34,603 bases of DNA from Scytonema sp. UIC 10036 (lineage in GTDB: Bacteria; Cyanobacteriota; Cyanobacteriia; Cyanobacteriales; Nostocaceae): NCBI RefSeq assembly GCF_009725235.1, contig NZ_WJFC01000135.1, positions 1 through 34,603 of the forward strand, read 5' to 3'. Shown here piece after piece: positions 6,329 through 14,523 of this stretch. The notes under the pieces are model-generated. The model searched no databases. It saw nothing but the letters and a program-made list of their open reading frames with translations, and was not told the DNA's origin. The translations under genes and the position numbers were made by a program. Position 1 is the first letter of the stretch. Every line of letters begins with the position of its first letter.

Positions 6329-6805
6329 GCAGCGTCTTTAAAAAGCAAAGTTATACTCGGTGCAAAAATTTTCTTAGCGCCTCAGCGTCTTTGCGTGAGG
6401 CTATTCTAAATTAGACTTTTTGCAAGAAAGTAAGTGGGTGCAAATAATCGTTACTGGTTGGTAATTGCGATGCATGCGAAGACAGCGCTACTACGAACCA
6501 AATACAGAGATTTTTCTTTTTGTTGTATGGTTTGGTTTTTATCCGCTGACTTACTAAGTCCAGAAAATCAACAAATACTGTGCCACTGTTGCAACTGGCT
6601 CTCACCGAATTTTCTAGTAAAAGTCATCCATTCAGGTGAAGCCGTGTACTGGCAAAAAAAATATCATGAAGGAAAGTTAAGCAGCATAACCCCAGTTGCT
6701 GAAAAACGATCGCAATGTATTAGTACTTATATTCTCCCCTGAGTTTCATAACTTCTACTCTTTTATTAAACTTAATTAAGTAAAAAAAAATACATTATTA
6801 GTAAC
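6329..6805. other. Intergenic region before exporter operon
   Basis: This contains a dispersed-repeat-like hairpin GCCTCA (6379-6384) / TGAGGC (6396-6401) and then AT-rich sequence leading to the exporter genes. A 102-codon open frame starting with GTG at 6434 has no recognisable domain and unconvincing composition; I do not call it. The TAATTAAGTAAAAAAAAA tract just before 6806 is probably the 5' leader of the exporter mRNA. Confidence 0.4.
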
Positions 6806-8281
6806 ATGACTACATATTTAGAAATCCCTGTCATTGGTAAAAAAGTTAAACACCCGTTTCGTTGGGCGATCGCTCTCGTAACAACTGGTGCTTTAGTTGC
6901 AGGCACTGCCACAACGTATAATTCAGTTATCGAACAAACAGCGAAAAAACAAGACATTTCAGCCCTTACTATTCCAGTGGGAAGAAAAGATGTCACTTTG
7001 AGAATTTCAGCGAGTGGTAAGGTTGTACCAGTCCAAAGTGTAAACATCAGCCCGAAAAACTCTGGAACTCTCGTAGAGTTATACGTTGAACAAGGCGATA
7101 AAGTGCGCCAGGGGCAAATTATTGGCAAAATGGATAGCGCAGATATTCAAGCTCGTATCCTTCAAGCCCGTGCTAACTTAGCACAATCCCAAGCTCAGTT
7201 AGACCAAGCCCTTGCAGGAAATCGCCCTCAAGAGATTGCCCAATCTAAAGCACGTTTGGCACAAGCAGAGGCGCAACTTGCTGAAGCGAAAGCAGGGAAT
7301 CGCCCTCAAGAAATTTCTCAAGCTCAAGCTCAAGTGGATGCAGCGAAAGCAAGAGCTGATTACACCAGCGAACAAGTGAGACGTTATCAATACTTATACC
7401 AACAGGGCGCAGAGAAAAAACAATTACTAGACCAAGCAGTTAGCGAAGATAATTCTGCTAAGGCAAATTTGCGAGAAGCTGAAAAACGCTTGGCACTCCT
7501 ACAAAGTGGCACTCGTTCTGAAGAAATCTCTCGTAGAGAAGCTGCTGTCTCAGAAGCACGCGCCGCGTTAAAACTTATGGAAAGTGGAACTCGTGCTGAG
7601 GAAATAGCTCAACGCAGGGCGGCTGTTGCTGCTTCTCAAGCTCAACTGAAAGCAGAGCAAGTGAATTTAGATAATACAATTATCCGCGCTCCCTTCTCAG
7701 GAGTTGTCACTCAAAAGTATGCCAATGTTGGTGCCTATGTAACACCAACAACTTCTGCATCTTCGAGTGCATCGGCTACTTCGAGTTCAGTTGTGGCTGT
7801 CGCACGTGGGTTGGAAGTTCTGGCTAGTATCCCAGAAGCTGATATAGGCAGAATCAAACAGGGGCAGCAAGTAGAAATTGTGTCTGATGCTTATCCCGAC
7901 CAAGTTTTTAAAGGTCATGTTCGCCTGATTGCTCCTGAAGCGGTTAAGGAAGAAGGTGTCACGCTCTTCCAAGTCAAAGTTGCCATTGATACTGGTGTAG
8001 ATAAATTGCGTTCTGGCTTGAATGTGGATATGACGTTCTTGGGTGACAAGGTACAAGATGCTTTGTTGGTGCCCACAGTCGCAATTGTGACAGAGAAGGG
8101 CGAGACAGGTGTCTTGGTACCGGATGAGCAAAATCAACCTAAGTTCCGCTCAGTCACCATTGGAGCGCAAGTTCAAGACCAAACTCAAATTTTAGATGGT
8201 GTGAAACAGGGCGATCGCATCTTCCTCAACCCACCATCTAACTACAAAATTCAGAAGATGCAAGAACAGCAGAAAAAATGA
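6806..8281 (+). CDS. MacA/HlyD-family membrane fusion protein
   Basis: This is a 491-residue periplasmic adaptor of a tripartite ABC exporter. Residues 19-37 form an N-terminal membrane anchor. SGTLVELYVEQGDKVRQGQ (86-104) is the first half of the lipoyl/barrel-sandwich domain, and IIRAPFSGVVTQKYANVGA (292-310) is the second half. Between them lies a long alpha-hairpin (about 110-290), rich in Ala, Gln and Glu, with four internal (A/S)G(N/T)RxxEI motifs near 137, 163, 234 and 260. A serine-rich loop (315-328) separates it from the beta-barrel and membrane-proximal domains. The adaptor probably links the permease encoded next to a TolC-like outer-membrane channel. Its stop overlaps the permease start by ATGA (8278-8281), so the genes are translationally coupled. 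Confidence 0.9.
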   Translation: MTTYLEIPVIGKKVKHPFRWAIALVTTGALVAGTATTYNSVIEQTAKKQDISALTIPVGRKDVTLRISASGKVVPVQSVNISPKNSGTLVELYVEQGDKVRQGQIIGKMDSADIQARILQARANLAQSQAQLDQALAGNRPQEIAQSKARLAQAEAQLAEAKAGNRPQEISQAQAQVDAAKARADYTSEQVRRYQYLYQQGAEKKQLLDQAVSEDNSAKANLREAEKRLALLQSGTRSEEISRREAAVSEARAALKLMESGTRAEEIAQRRAAVAASQAQLKAEQVNLDNTIIRAPFSGVVTQKYANVGAYVTPTTSASSSASATSSSVVAVARGLEVLASIPEADIGRIKQGQQVEIVSDAYPDQVFKGHVRLIAPEAVKEEGVTLFQVKVAIDTGVDKLRSGLNVDMTFLGDKVQDALLVPTVAIVTEKGETGVLVPDEQNQPKFRSVTIGAQVQDQTQILDGVKQGDRIFLNPPSNYKIQKMQEQQKK

Positions 8282-9495
8282 ACATCTTAGAAAGCGTTAA
8301 AATGGCAGGGAAAACCCTGCTGTCAAATAAGTTACGTAGCGCCCTCACAATGTTAGGTATTGTTATCGGTAATGCCTCAGTCATTGCCATGATTGGTGTT
8401 GGTGAGGGTGGGCAAAAATACGTTAACAAGCAGTTGGAGTCTTTAGGTCCAAACGTGCTGTTTGTCATTCCTGGCAATCGCGAAACCCAACGCATTTCCA
8501 ACGAAGTGCCGAAAAACTTAGTGTTGGAAGATGCAGAAGCGATCGCATCTCAAGTTCCAACAGTAGCAGGAGTTGCTCCAGAGTTAAACAGAAGATACGT
8601 TGTTACAAGTCGTAATAAAAATACTAACGCTAACATTATTGGCACAACAGCCAGCTTTCCGGTGGTACGAGATTTTGATACTACCAAAGGGAGGTTTTTC
8701 ACAGAAATCGATTTGAAGCGTAACAATCAAGTCACTGTACTGGGTGCTGACTTGGCAGAAAGACTCTTTGGTAACAGTAACCCTGTCGGCAAGCAGTTGC
8801 GGATTAAAAATTCTAGTTTTCAAGTTATCGGTGTCTTGGAAGCAAAAGGTTCGAGTGTTGGTGCAAACTACGATGAAGCAGCCTTAGTTCCAATCACAAC
8901 TTCAGCAAACCGACTTGTAGGAAGAAATTCTCCTTACGGAATCGCCCTAGATTACATTGTTGCTTCTGCACGTGATAGCAATAGTGTTGACGCAGCAGAA
9001 TTTCAAATTGCCAACTTGCTGCGCCTGCGGCATAAAATTACTACTGAAGATGACTTTAGTATCCAAAGCCAGAAAGATGCACTCCAAGTTATCAGTCAAA
9101 TTACAGGCGCTTTGACAGTCATGTTAGCTGCAATAGCAGGAATTTCTCTATTCGTTGGTGGCATCGGTATTATGAATATCATGCTCGTCTCCGTTACCGA
9201 ACGAACTCATGAAATTGGTTTGCGTAAAGCTATTGGTGCAACTCCTCAAGATATTTTGCTGCAATTCACAATAGAAGCCGTGATTCTTTCAGCAGCTGGC
9301 GGTTTTATCGGAACTGCGGTTGGTGTTGGTGGTATTGTGCTAGTTGCTGCTTTGACTCCATTAGAAGCAGGAATTTCTCCAATTGCGATCGCCACTGCTG
9401 TTGGTATTTCAGGTGCTATCGGTTTGTTCTTTGGTATTGTTCCCGCACGCCGCGCTGCTAAACTCGATCCTATAGTAGCTTTAAGAAGTGCGTGA
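8278..9495 (+). CDS. MacB/FtsX-type ABC exporter permease
   Basis: This 405-residue permease has the MacB-type layout. The first transmembrane helix follows a cytoplasmic amphipathic start (KLRSALTMLGIVIGNASVIA, about 20-40). A large periplasmic domain runs from about 45 to 275 with LGPNVLFVIPGN. Three C-terminal helices are near 280-305, 325-352 and 370-393. The MLVSVTERTHEIGLRKAIGA loop (about 302-321) is the conserved coupling motif of this family. Unlike E. coli MacB the ATPase is on a separate protein, as in YknXYZ or DevBCA systems. Known relatives move lipids, glycolipids, peptides or drugs; the substrate here is not evident. It is coupled to the adaptor by a 4-base overlap. Confidence 0.92.
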   Translation: MNILESVKMAGKTLLSNKLRSALTMLGIVIGNASVIAMIGVGEGGQKYVNKQLESLGPNVLFVIPGNRETQRISNEVPKNLVLEDAEAIASQVPTVAGVAPELNRRYVVTSRNKNTNANIIGTTASFPVVRDFDTTKGRFFTEIDLKRNNQVTVLGADLAERLFGNSNPVGKQLRIKNSSFQVIGVLEAKGSSVGANYDEAALVPITTSANRLVGRNSPYGIALDYIVASARDSNSVDAAEFQIANLLRLRHKITTEDDFSIQSQKDALQVISQITGALTVMLAAIAGISLFVGGIGIMNIMLVSVTERTHEIGLRKAIGATPQDILLQFTIEAVILSAAGGFIGTAVGVGGIVLVAALTPLEAGISPIAIATAVGISGAIGLFFGIVPARRAAKLDPIVALRSA

Positions 9496-9545
9496 GAATT
9501 ATGAATTATGAATTAAGGTGAAAAACCAGCATTACATGACTGGCT

Positions 9546-9580
9546 GACAAATGACAAATGACAAATGACAAATGACAAAT
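9546..9580 (+). repeat. STRR (GACAAAT)x5 overlapping a start codon
   Basis: Five perfect tandem copies of the heptamer GACAAAT occupy 9546-9580. The array contains ATGs at 9551, 9558, 9565 and 9572. The last opens the exporter ATPase; the first three each open a five-codon frame (MTNDK) ending at TGA or TAA within or just after the array. Confidence 0.9.
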
Positions 9581-10336
9581 AATAAATTTAAAACTCAAAC
9601 CTCAGACCTAGCAACTGTTTCCCAACCTGTCATTATTCGTTTAGAAAGTATTTTTAAAGTTTATGGCAGTGGTGAAACTGAAGTGAGGGCACTCAATGAT
9701 GTTAACCTCACTGTAGAAGAAGGTGAATATTGTTCCATCATGGGACCGTCTGGTTCTGGTAAATCTACAGCCATGAACATCATTGGTTGTTTAGATCGCC
9801 CCACATCAGGACATTATTATTTGGATAATGTCGATGTTGCTCACATGAATGATACAGACTTGGCACATATTCGCAATAAAAAATTGGGGTTTGTGTTCCA
9901 ACAATTCCACCTGTTACCCCAACTTTCTGCAATAGAAAATGTGATGCTGCCAATGGTATACGCTGGGGTTAAGTCCGCTGAGCGCCGCGATCGCGCAGCT
10001 GAAGCACTCAAAAGAGTTGGTTTGGAAAAACGTTTTAACAATAAACCAAACCAACTCTCAGGAGGACAGCAACAACGGGTAGCAATTGCGAGGGCGATCG
10101 TTACACGTCCTGTTGTTCTGCTCGCTGATGAACCTACAGGTGCTCTTGACTCGCGCACCACTCAAGAAGTTCTCGATATTTTTGGCGAACTCAATGCTAG
10201 TGGTATTACTGTTGTGATGGTAACTCACGAACCAGATGTTGCCCGTCAAACAAAGCGCATTGTGTGGTTTCGTGATGGTCAAGTCGTTCACTCCAACTTA
10301 ACTCCATCTGATTTGGCTCATGTTGCTAATGGTTAG
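9572..10336 (+). CDS. MacB/LolD-type ABC exporter ATPase
   Basis: This 254-residue nucleotide-binding subunit has Walker A GPSGSGKS (58-65), a Q-loop near FVFQQ, the signature LSGGQQQR (162-169), Walker [13 protein letters not shown] (182-193) and the switch histidine in VTHE (H219). It should power the permease encoded directly upstream, completing an adaptor-permease-ATPase set. About 22 residues precede the ABC core. The start codon lies in the last units of a GACAAAT tandem repeat and has no Shine-Dalgarno sequence; an in-frame upstream ATG (9551) is closed by TGA, so 9572 is the first usable ATG. The stop codon TAG falls inside the following TTAGTTG repeat. Confidence 0.92.
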   Translation: MTNNKFKTQTSDLATVSQPVIIRLESIFKVYGSGETEVRALNDVNLTVEEGEYCSIMGPSGSGKSTAMNIIGCLDRPTSGHYYLDNVDVAHMNDTDLAHIRNKKLGFVFQQFHLLPQLSAIENVMLPMVYAGVKSAERRDRAAEALKRVGLEKRFNNKPNQLSGGQQQRVAIARAIVTRPVVLLADEPTGALDSRTTQEVLDIFGELNASGITVVMVTHEPDVARQTKRIVWFRDGQVVHSNLTPSDLAHVANG

Positions 10337-10391
10337 TTGTTAGTTGTTAGTTGTTAGTTGTTAGTTGTTAGTTGTTAGTTGTTAGTTGTTA
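10333..10391 (+). repeat. STRR (TTAGTTG), about 8 units
   Basis: Tandem heptamer TTAGTTG runs from the exporter ATPase stop codon (TAG 10334-10336 is part of the first unit) to 10391. It is uninterrupted. Such short tandemly repeated heptamers are known from heterocystous cyanobacteria. Confidence 0.95.
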
Positions 10392-10418
10392 ATAGCTAAT
10401 GGCATTTATAACAATTAA

Positions 10419-10517
10419 CCATTAGCCATTAGCCATTAGCCATTAGCCATTAGCCATTAGCCATTAGCCATTAGCCATTAGCCATTAGCCATTAGCCATT
10501 AGCCATTAGCCATTAGC
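10419..10517 (+). repeat. STRR (CCATTAG), about 14 units
   Basis: Tandem heptamer CCATTAG is repeated without interruption over 99 bases, ending four bases before the stop codon of the minus-strand HCP gene. The single GCTAATGGC at about 10395-10403 is complementary to the repeat, so a hairpin can form with any unit. Confidence 0.95.
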
Positions 10518-10520
10518 TAT

Positions 10521-11054
10521 TTACAGACTAGCCGTTTTACCAGTTTGAGCTTGTGTTTCAATGGGCTGAACATCGGTATAACCCATTTGTCCGACAATTG
10601 TCCGCAATACAGACATTTGCTCTTCAAAATCCAATTCTTCTATTTGAGAAAGCACATTGTTAATTGCATCAGTTGCTTTGTAATTTGCTGGCATATCAAC
10701 GACATTCTTACCCATAGCAACTGCCCATGCGTACCAGACAAAAAGCTGGTTATTTTCTTTTACTGCACCGTATGCACGAGAGTGTTCTGTATCCTCACAA
10801 TTCACAATTTGTCGCATAATTGCTAATTGTTCGTCATCAGACAGTTGAAGATATTCATCACCTACGAGTTTTGGTGCTAGTTCTGGTTCAGCTGCAGCAG
10901 GTGCAGCTGGAGTAATAGAATCGCCCATTTTTTTATAGGCATAATACAACCACGCAAGTTTGGCATCAGTATCTAAACGATTAAATCCATCAACTACTTT
11001 TTGAGTACGATCGCTTAAAGCTTGAGGGGCTTGCTTATTGTAACTTGCAGTCAT
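10521..11054 (-). CDS. Helical carotenoid protein (OCP N-terminal domain family)
   Basis: This 177-residue all-helical protein is homologous to the N-terminal carotenoid-binding domain of orange carotenoid protein. The first half has LAWLYYAYKKMGDSITPAAP (33-52) with the carotenoid-contacting tyrosine (Y40); the second half has FVWYAW (W107, Y108) and FEEQMSVLRTIVGQMG, with R151 matching OCP Arg155. There is no NTF2-like C-terminal domain, so it is a stand-alone HCP. In Anabaena, paralogs act as singlet-oxygen quenchers or carotenoid carriers, and one quenches phycobilisomes; which class this is cannot be decided by eye. An Ala/Pro-rich linker (48-58) is longer than in the second HCP. GGAG lies before the ATG. 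Confidence 0.9.
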   Translation of the reverse strand: MTASYNKQAPQALSDRTQKVVDGFNRLDTDAKLAWLYYAYKKMGDSITPAAPAAAEPELAPKLVGDEYLQLSDDEQLAIMRQIVNCEDTEHSRAYGAVKENNQLFVWYAWAVAMGKNVVDMPANYKATDAINNVLSQIEELDFEEQMSVLRTIVGQMGYTDVQPIETQAQTGKTASL

Positions 11055-11081
11055 AATGTATCTCCAAATTTATTTAAAATT

Positions 11082-11135
11082 GTTAGTGGTTAGTAGTTAG
11101 TGATTAGTAAAAAATAACTGCTACTAACCACTAAC
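11082..11135. repeat. Inverted repeat, 15-bp arms
   Basis: GTTAGTGGTTAGTAG (11082-11096) is perfectly complementary to CTACTAACCACTAAC (11121-11135), with further CTAACCACTAACT after it. It lies between the divergent starts of the HCP gene and the acidic protein, so it is not a simple gene-end terminator here. Confidence 0.8.
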
Positions 11136-11333
11136 CCCTAACCACTAACTCTCACTTATTATTAAGGCGTATCAGAGTTTGATAATCTAATTACACCTCC
11201 AAGAGAAAGAGATTAAAAAAAAAGATTTTATCTGCCTTTTAATAGAGGTAAGAATCTACCTTAGGATGCCAAGAACAAAGCATATGACCTTGATACAATC
11301 GCTACATTGAAAAAATTACCCACGAGGTGACCT

Positions 11334-11708
11334 ATGCCTGATGAAGTTAAACCCAATCCATCCCAAGCTCCTACCCATGATGCACAGCTAGCGGCTGAGA
11401 ACATGGTGAGTGGTGAAGAAAAAGCACCAAAAGTTGATTTTGAAGCCGATTATCAAGCAGCGCAGCAATTTAGCGTTAGTGATATCGATCGCACGGGCGA
11501 AGGTGCAAACGCTGCGGCTGAGGCAACTGCACCAGAACATGAGATCCGTGCATCGGGAGAAACAAACACAACGGTAGCAAAGGAAACTGGTAATCCCGAT
11601 GATTATATTGATATGGCAAAGGATGTGAACTCTTCTAAAACTGAAGCTGTCACAGAAGTTAGCGATGATTTAGTTAAACAAGCTTTGGAAAAAGGGCAAT
11701 CTAAATAG
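11334..11708 (+). CDS. Acidic low-complexity protein, unknown function
   Basis: This is a 124-residue protein with a strong GAGGTGA Shine-Dalgarno (11324-11330) close to the ATG. The composition is Ala, Glu, Asp, Thr and Asn rich with almost no hydrophobic core, no cysteine and no membrane segment, so it is probably intrinsically disordered. Local patterns include EADYQAAQQFSVSDIDR (about 37-54) and NPDDYIDMAKDV (about 87-98). I recognise no domain. It is transcribed divergently from the HCP gene, across a 279-base gap, and could share its regulation; that is inference only. The ribosome-binding site and good codon structure support a real gene. Confidence 0.7.
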   Translation: MPDEVKPNPSQAPTHDAQLAAENMVSGEEKAPKVDFEADYQAAQQFSVSDIDRTGEGANAAAEATAPEHEIRASGETNTTVAKETGNPDDYIDMAKDVNSSKTEAVTEVSDDLVKQALEKGQSK

Positions 11709-11902
11709 TTGATGGTTAGTGGTTAGTTGTTAGTTGCTAGTTGTTAGTGGTTAGTTGTTATTTGCTACTGTCTATAGGATTCCTATTTGATTTGTCAAAA
11801 ATTATGTAGGTAGGGCTAAAGCCTACGTATTTAGTGTCCAATTTTTGTAGGGCTAAAGCCCACCCTACTAACCACTAACTACCAACCACTAACCACCAAC
11901 TA
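11709..11902. repeat. Intergenic repeats between convergent genes
   Basis: After the acidic protein gene come STRR-like TTAGTGG/TTAGTTG units (about 11713-11762). Their complements CCACTAA/CTAACCA lie at about 11867-11907, so the two sides can pair over the gap. Between them are two copies of a GTAGGGCTAAAGCC motif (11810-11823 and 11847-11860), a dispersed repeat seen in many cyanobacteria. The structure could end transcription from both sides. Confidence 0.7.
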
Positions 11903-12538
11903 CTAACATCTCTTCACAACTTCTAACAGCTGAGTTGGATGATGAATGAGGAAATCTGGATTTTGCTGTGCAAGGACTTCTTGTGAATTGAATCCCCAAG
12001 TGACTGCTACAACTTTGATATTTGCTTTTTTTGATGCTTCTATGTCTCTAGTTTCATCTCCAACATAAATAGCTTCTTGAAGCTTGATTTGCTTTTGTTT
12101 TAAAACATTGTTAATTATTGTGGTTTTACCAAATATAGTGACTCCCGAATAGATAAACTCAAATAAATTGTCTAATTCATTTGCTTTTAGAAAAGCTATA
12201 ACATTCTCTTGAGAATTAGAAGTAATAATTCCCAATCTGTGACCTTCACTCTTAAGTTCTATCAGCGCTTCTTTAATCCCTAAAATAGGTTTTAATTCTT
12301 TGATTTGATTTTTTAATGCTGCTTTAACCCTTTTCACTAGAAATGGTATTCTGAAAACTGAAATACCTGAATACTTAATCACTTCCCTAGAACTAAGGTT
12401 TCTTAAAAGAGCAAGCTCTTCTGGTGCGATCGGTATGTAACCAAACTCTTGAGCTAGTCGATTGGCAATAGCTACAAGGGCATCAAGCGTATCAGCAACA
12501 GTACCATCAAAATCAAAAATAATGACTTTCTGAATCAT
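11903..12538 (-). CDS. HAD-superfamily phosphatase (phosphoglycolate phosphatase-like)
   Basis: This 211-residue HAD hydrolase has motif I FDFDGTVADT (D9 nucleophile, D11 acid/base), motif II IITSNS, a lysine in GKTTIINNV, and motif IV YVGDETRDIEASKKANI. A small helical cap lies between motifs I and II, placing it in the Gph/PGMB-like subgroup. Family members hydrolyse phosphoglycolate or other small phosphorylated metabolites; the exact substrate cannot be set from sequence. It is transcribed alone, about 160 bases downstream of queG on the same strand. Confidence 0.85.
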   Translation of the reverse strand: MIQKVIIFDFDGTVADTLDALVAIANRLAQEFGYIPIAPEELALLRNLSSREVIKYSGISVFRIPFLVKRVKAALKNQIKELKPILGIKEALIELKSEGHRLGIITSNSQENVIAFLKANELDNLFEFIYSGVTIFGKTTIINNVLKQKQIKLQEAIYVGDETRDIEASKKANIKVVAVTWGFNSQEVLAQQNPDFLIHHPTQLLEVVKRC

Positions 12539-12696
12539 TTGAAGTATAAAGTATGACAGATATGACAGGAAGATGAAAGTAAAAAGTCAGAGGTATGTAA
12601 AGAAGTGCAAAGTGTAAAATATAAAGCATGAAGTTACGGGATGTAATTTATCTTGCATTCTTCATCCTTCATCAGACCTCCTGAATCCTTTATCCT

Positions 12697-13653
12697 TTAC
12701 CCTTCATCCTTTTTTTCTGCGTCCAGATTAACACGAGAATTTCGCCGTAACATTTCCGGCTTAATCCGTCGCAAAGCTGATGCTGGAAATCGTTTATCCC
12801 AGTCCCGATCTGATATTTCCGCCAATTCTACCAGCTTTGGTGCAATATTCCCAGGGTACGGCTGAAACTCTGGAACGTCTGTTTCTTTGGCAAAACGCTG
12901 GTTCCAAGGGCAAACGTCTTGGCAAATATCACAACCCGCAACCCAACCTTGTAAATTGGATTTCACTATCTCGGGTAATTCTTGATTGCGATTTTCTATC
13001 GTATGGTAAGCGATACATCGATTGGCGTCTATTACAAATGGTTCTGTAATAGCACCTGTGGGACAGGCGTCAATACAACGCGTGCAATTCCCGCAGTGTT
13101 GGATGTGGGGGCGATCGCATTCCAACTCTAAATTTGTCACCACTTCTCCCAAAAAAACCCAAGAACCGTATTCGCGAGTAATGACGTTGCCATTTTTAGC
13201 AATCCAACCTATTCCAGCTTTTTGCGCCCATACTTTATCTTGAACCGGACCAGTATCTGCGTAATAACGGGCTTGCACTGTCTCCGAGCCTTCTTGCAGC
13301 CACGTTGTTAAAGCTTTCAGTTTTTTATGCAAAACCTTATGGTAGTCTCTTCCCCAAGCATAACGAGAAATTTTGGCGTACTCTTTTCCTTCGGGGCGCT
13401 GGTAAGGAGTGTAGTAGTTGAGGGCAACACAAATTACGGAACGGACTTCTGGCATGACACTAAAAATATCCTGACGCTTGGGGTTAGTCATCCATTCCAT
13501 ATCCGCGTGATAACCTAACGCCAGCCATGCTTGTAATCTCTGAGTTTCGGCACTTTCAGCCCTATTTACCGCAGCAATGCCCACTTTGTGAAATCCCAAA
13601 CTTAGGGCTTTTTCTTTAATCTCACTGCTATATGTTCCTGGGGATCGATTCAT
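12697..13653 (-). CDS. queG: Epoxyqueuosine reductase QueG
   Basis: This 318-residue enzyme catalyses the last step of queuosine biosynthesis, reducing epoxyqueuosine in tRNA to queuosine with cobalamin and two [4Fe-4S] clusters. Cluster ligands are visible as HCGNCTRCIDACP (C187, C190, C193, C197) and GCDICQDVCPWN (C241, C244, C248) with C213. The YADTGPVQDK segment carries the conserved active-site aspartate (D133). Length and order of motifs match the family. It is divergent from the second HCP gene, with 210 bases between starts. It appears unrelated in function to its neighbours. Confidence 0.95.
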   Translation of the reverse strand: MNRSPGTYSSEIKEKALSLGFHKVGIAAVNRAESAETQRLQAWLALGYHADMEWMTNPKRQDIFSVMPEVRSVICVALNYYTPYQRPEGKEYAKISRYAWGRDYHKVLHKKLKALTTWLQEGSETVQARYYADTGPVQDKVWAQKAGIGWIAKNGNVITREYGSWVFLGEVVTNLELECDRPHIQHCGNCTRCIDACPTGAITEPFVIDANRCIAYHTIENRNQELPEIVKSNLQGWVAGCDICQDVCPWNQRFAKETDVPEFQPYPGNIAPKLVELAEISDRDWDKRFPASALRRIKPEMLRRNSRVNLDAEKKDEG

Positions 13654-13863
13654 TTATCTTATCTAGGCTTTACCACAGGCTCTGCTTGTCTATCATACAT
13701 GAGTCGGGCAATCCCCTTATTTTTTTTTCCTAACACTGGTATATGTAAATTTTATTTGCCATTTGTAAAGAAATAATGCAGTATGTAAATCAAGGGGCAA
13801 CACAAAAAACACAAGCCTCACACAAAACAGCAGCATACTAACTAAATCGACTGTGGTGCCATC

Positions 13864-14385
13864 ATGACATTCTCTACAGATTCAACAAAAAATAGCTTCT
13901 ATAGCGATTTCAACTACAGCACTCAAGCAGGTGATGCTATTACCTCCTCCATTGTTGTATTCAGGAGTCTGAGTATTGACGACCAATTAGCAGTGCTTTG
14001 GTACGCTTACACCGAAATGGGTCGTTCCATCACACCAGCAGCTACCGGGGTAGCACGTTTACAGTTAGCAGAAGGTTTATTAGAACAAATCAAGCAAATG
14101 TCTCATGCCGAACAGTTACAGGTAATGCGTGACTTGGCTGCGAAAAGAGACACACAAGTTTCCCGCTCCTACGGTATTTTAAGCAATAACACTAAATTGG
14201 CTTTCTGGTACGAGTTATCAGAATTGATGGTAAAAGGTTTCGTTGTTCCCATGCCTCCTGGCTACCAACTTTCTCGAGATGGTGCAAAGGTATTGGAAGC
14301 CCTCAAGCAGCTAGACTTCGGTCAGCAAATTACAGTTTTCCGTAAAGTTGTAGCAGACATGGGCGTAGACCCCCTGGCTGACTAA
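13864..14385 (+). CDS. Helical carotenoid protein, HCP4-like
   Basis: This is a second OCP N-terminal-domain homolog, 173 residues. Conserved features: LAVLWYAYTEMGRSITPAA (42-60, Y49), LAFWYEL (W115, Y116), a PPGYQLS turn (131-137), and FGQQITVFRKVVADMG with R160 in the OCP Arg155 position. A carotenoid-binding, all-helical protein of this kind delivers or quenches energy at phycobilisomes or quenches singlet oxygen. The next gene encodes the matching C-terminal-domain homolog. In Anabaena 7120 such an adjacent pair is HCP4 with CTDH, which together behave like a two-piece OCP; assignment to the HCP4 clade rests on this gene order. A strong terminator follows. Confidence 0.92.
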   Translation: MTFSTDSTKNSFYSDFNYSTQAGDAITSSIVVFRSLSIDDQLAVLWYAYTEMGRSITPAATGVARLQLAEGLLEQIKQMSHAEQLQVMRDLAAKRDTQVSRSYGILSNNTKLAFWYELSELMVKGFVVPMPPGYQLSRDGAKVLEALKQLDFGQQITVFRKVVADMGVDPLAD

Positions 14386-14416
14386 TCCCCTTAACATACT
14401 CCCAACCTTCCTTTTT

Positions 14417-14450
14417 CGTTCCCTATGACCACTTTGGGGAACGATTTTTT
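14417..14450 (+). terminator. Rho-independent terminator after HCP gene
   Basis: CGTTCCC (14417-14423) pairs with GGGAACG (14437-14443) and is followed by ATTTTTT. It lies 32 bases beyond the HCP stop codon and would separate its transcript from the CTDH gene. Confidence 0.85.
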
Positions 14451-14523
14451 CAAGAGCTAATTATTGTAGGGTGTGCATTGCCCACCGTTAAATATTGTTA
14501 GCCATTGCTCATCGGTGTATCAG

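Noticed and set aside
6434..6742. 102-codon plus-strand frame starting with GTG
   Set aside because: No Shine-Dalgarno, no recognisable domain, odd composition (many Cys and Trp), and an opposite-strand frame of similar quality covers the same bases.
1..6805. Possible cas genes near the arrays
   Set aside because: I looked for Cas1, Cas2, Cas6, Cas3, Cas10 or Csc-type sequences in all proteins here; none is present. PIN-domain genes are TA toxins, not Cas proteins.
7199..8501. Several minus-strand frames opposite the exporter genes
   Set aside because: They are shadows of the strongly supported plus-strand adaptor and permease genes.
6806..10336. Calling the exporter DevBCA
   Set aside because: The adaptor-permease-ATPase order matches, but the permease has MacB/YknZ-type features and I cannot show it belongs to the heterocyst glycolipid DevC clade.
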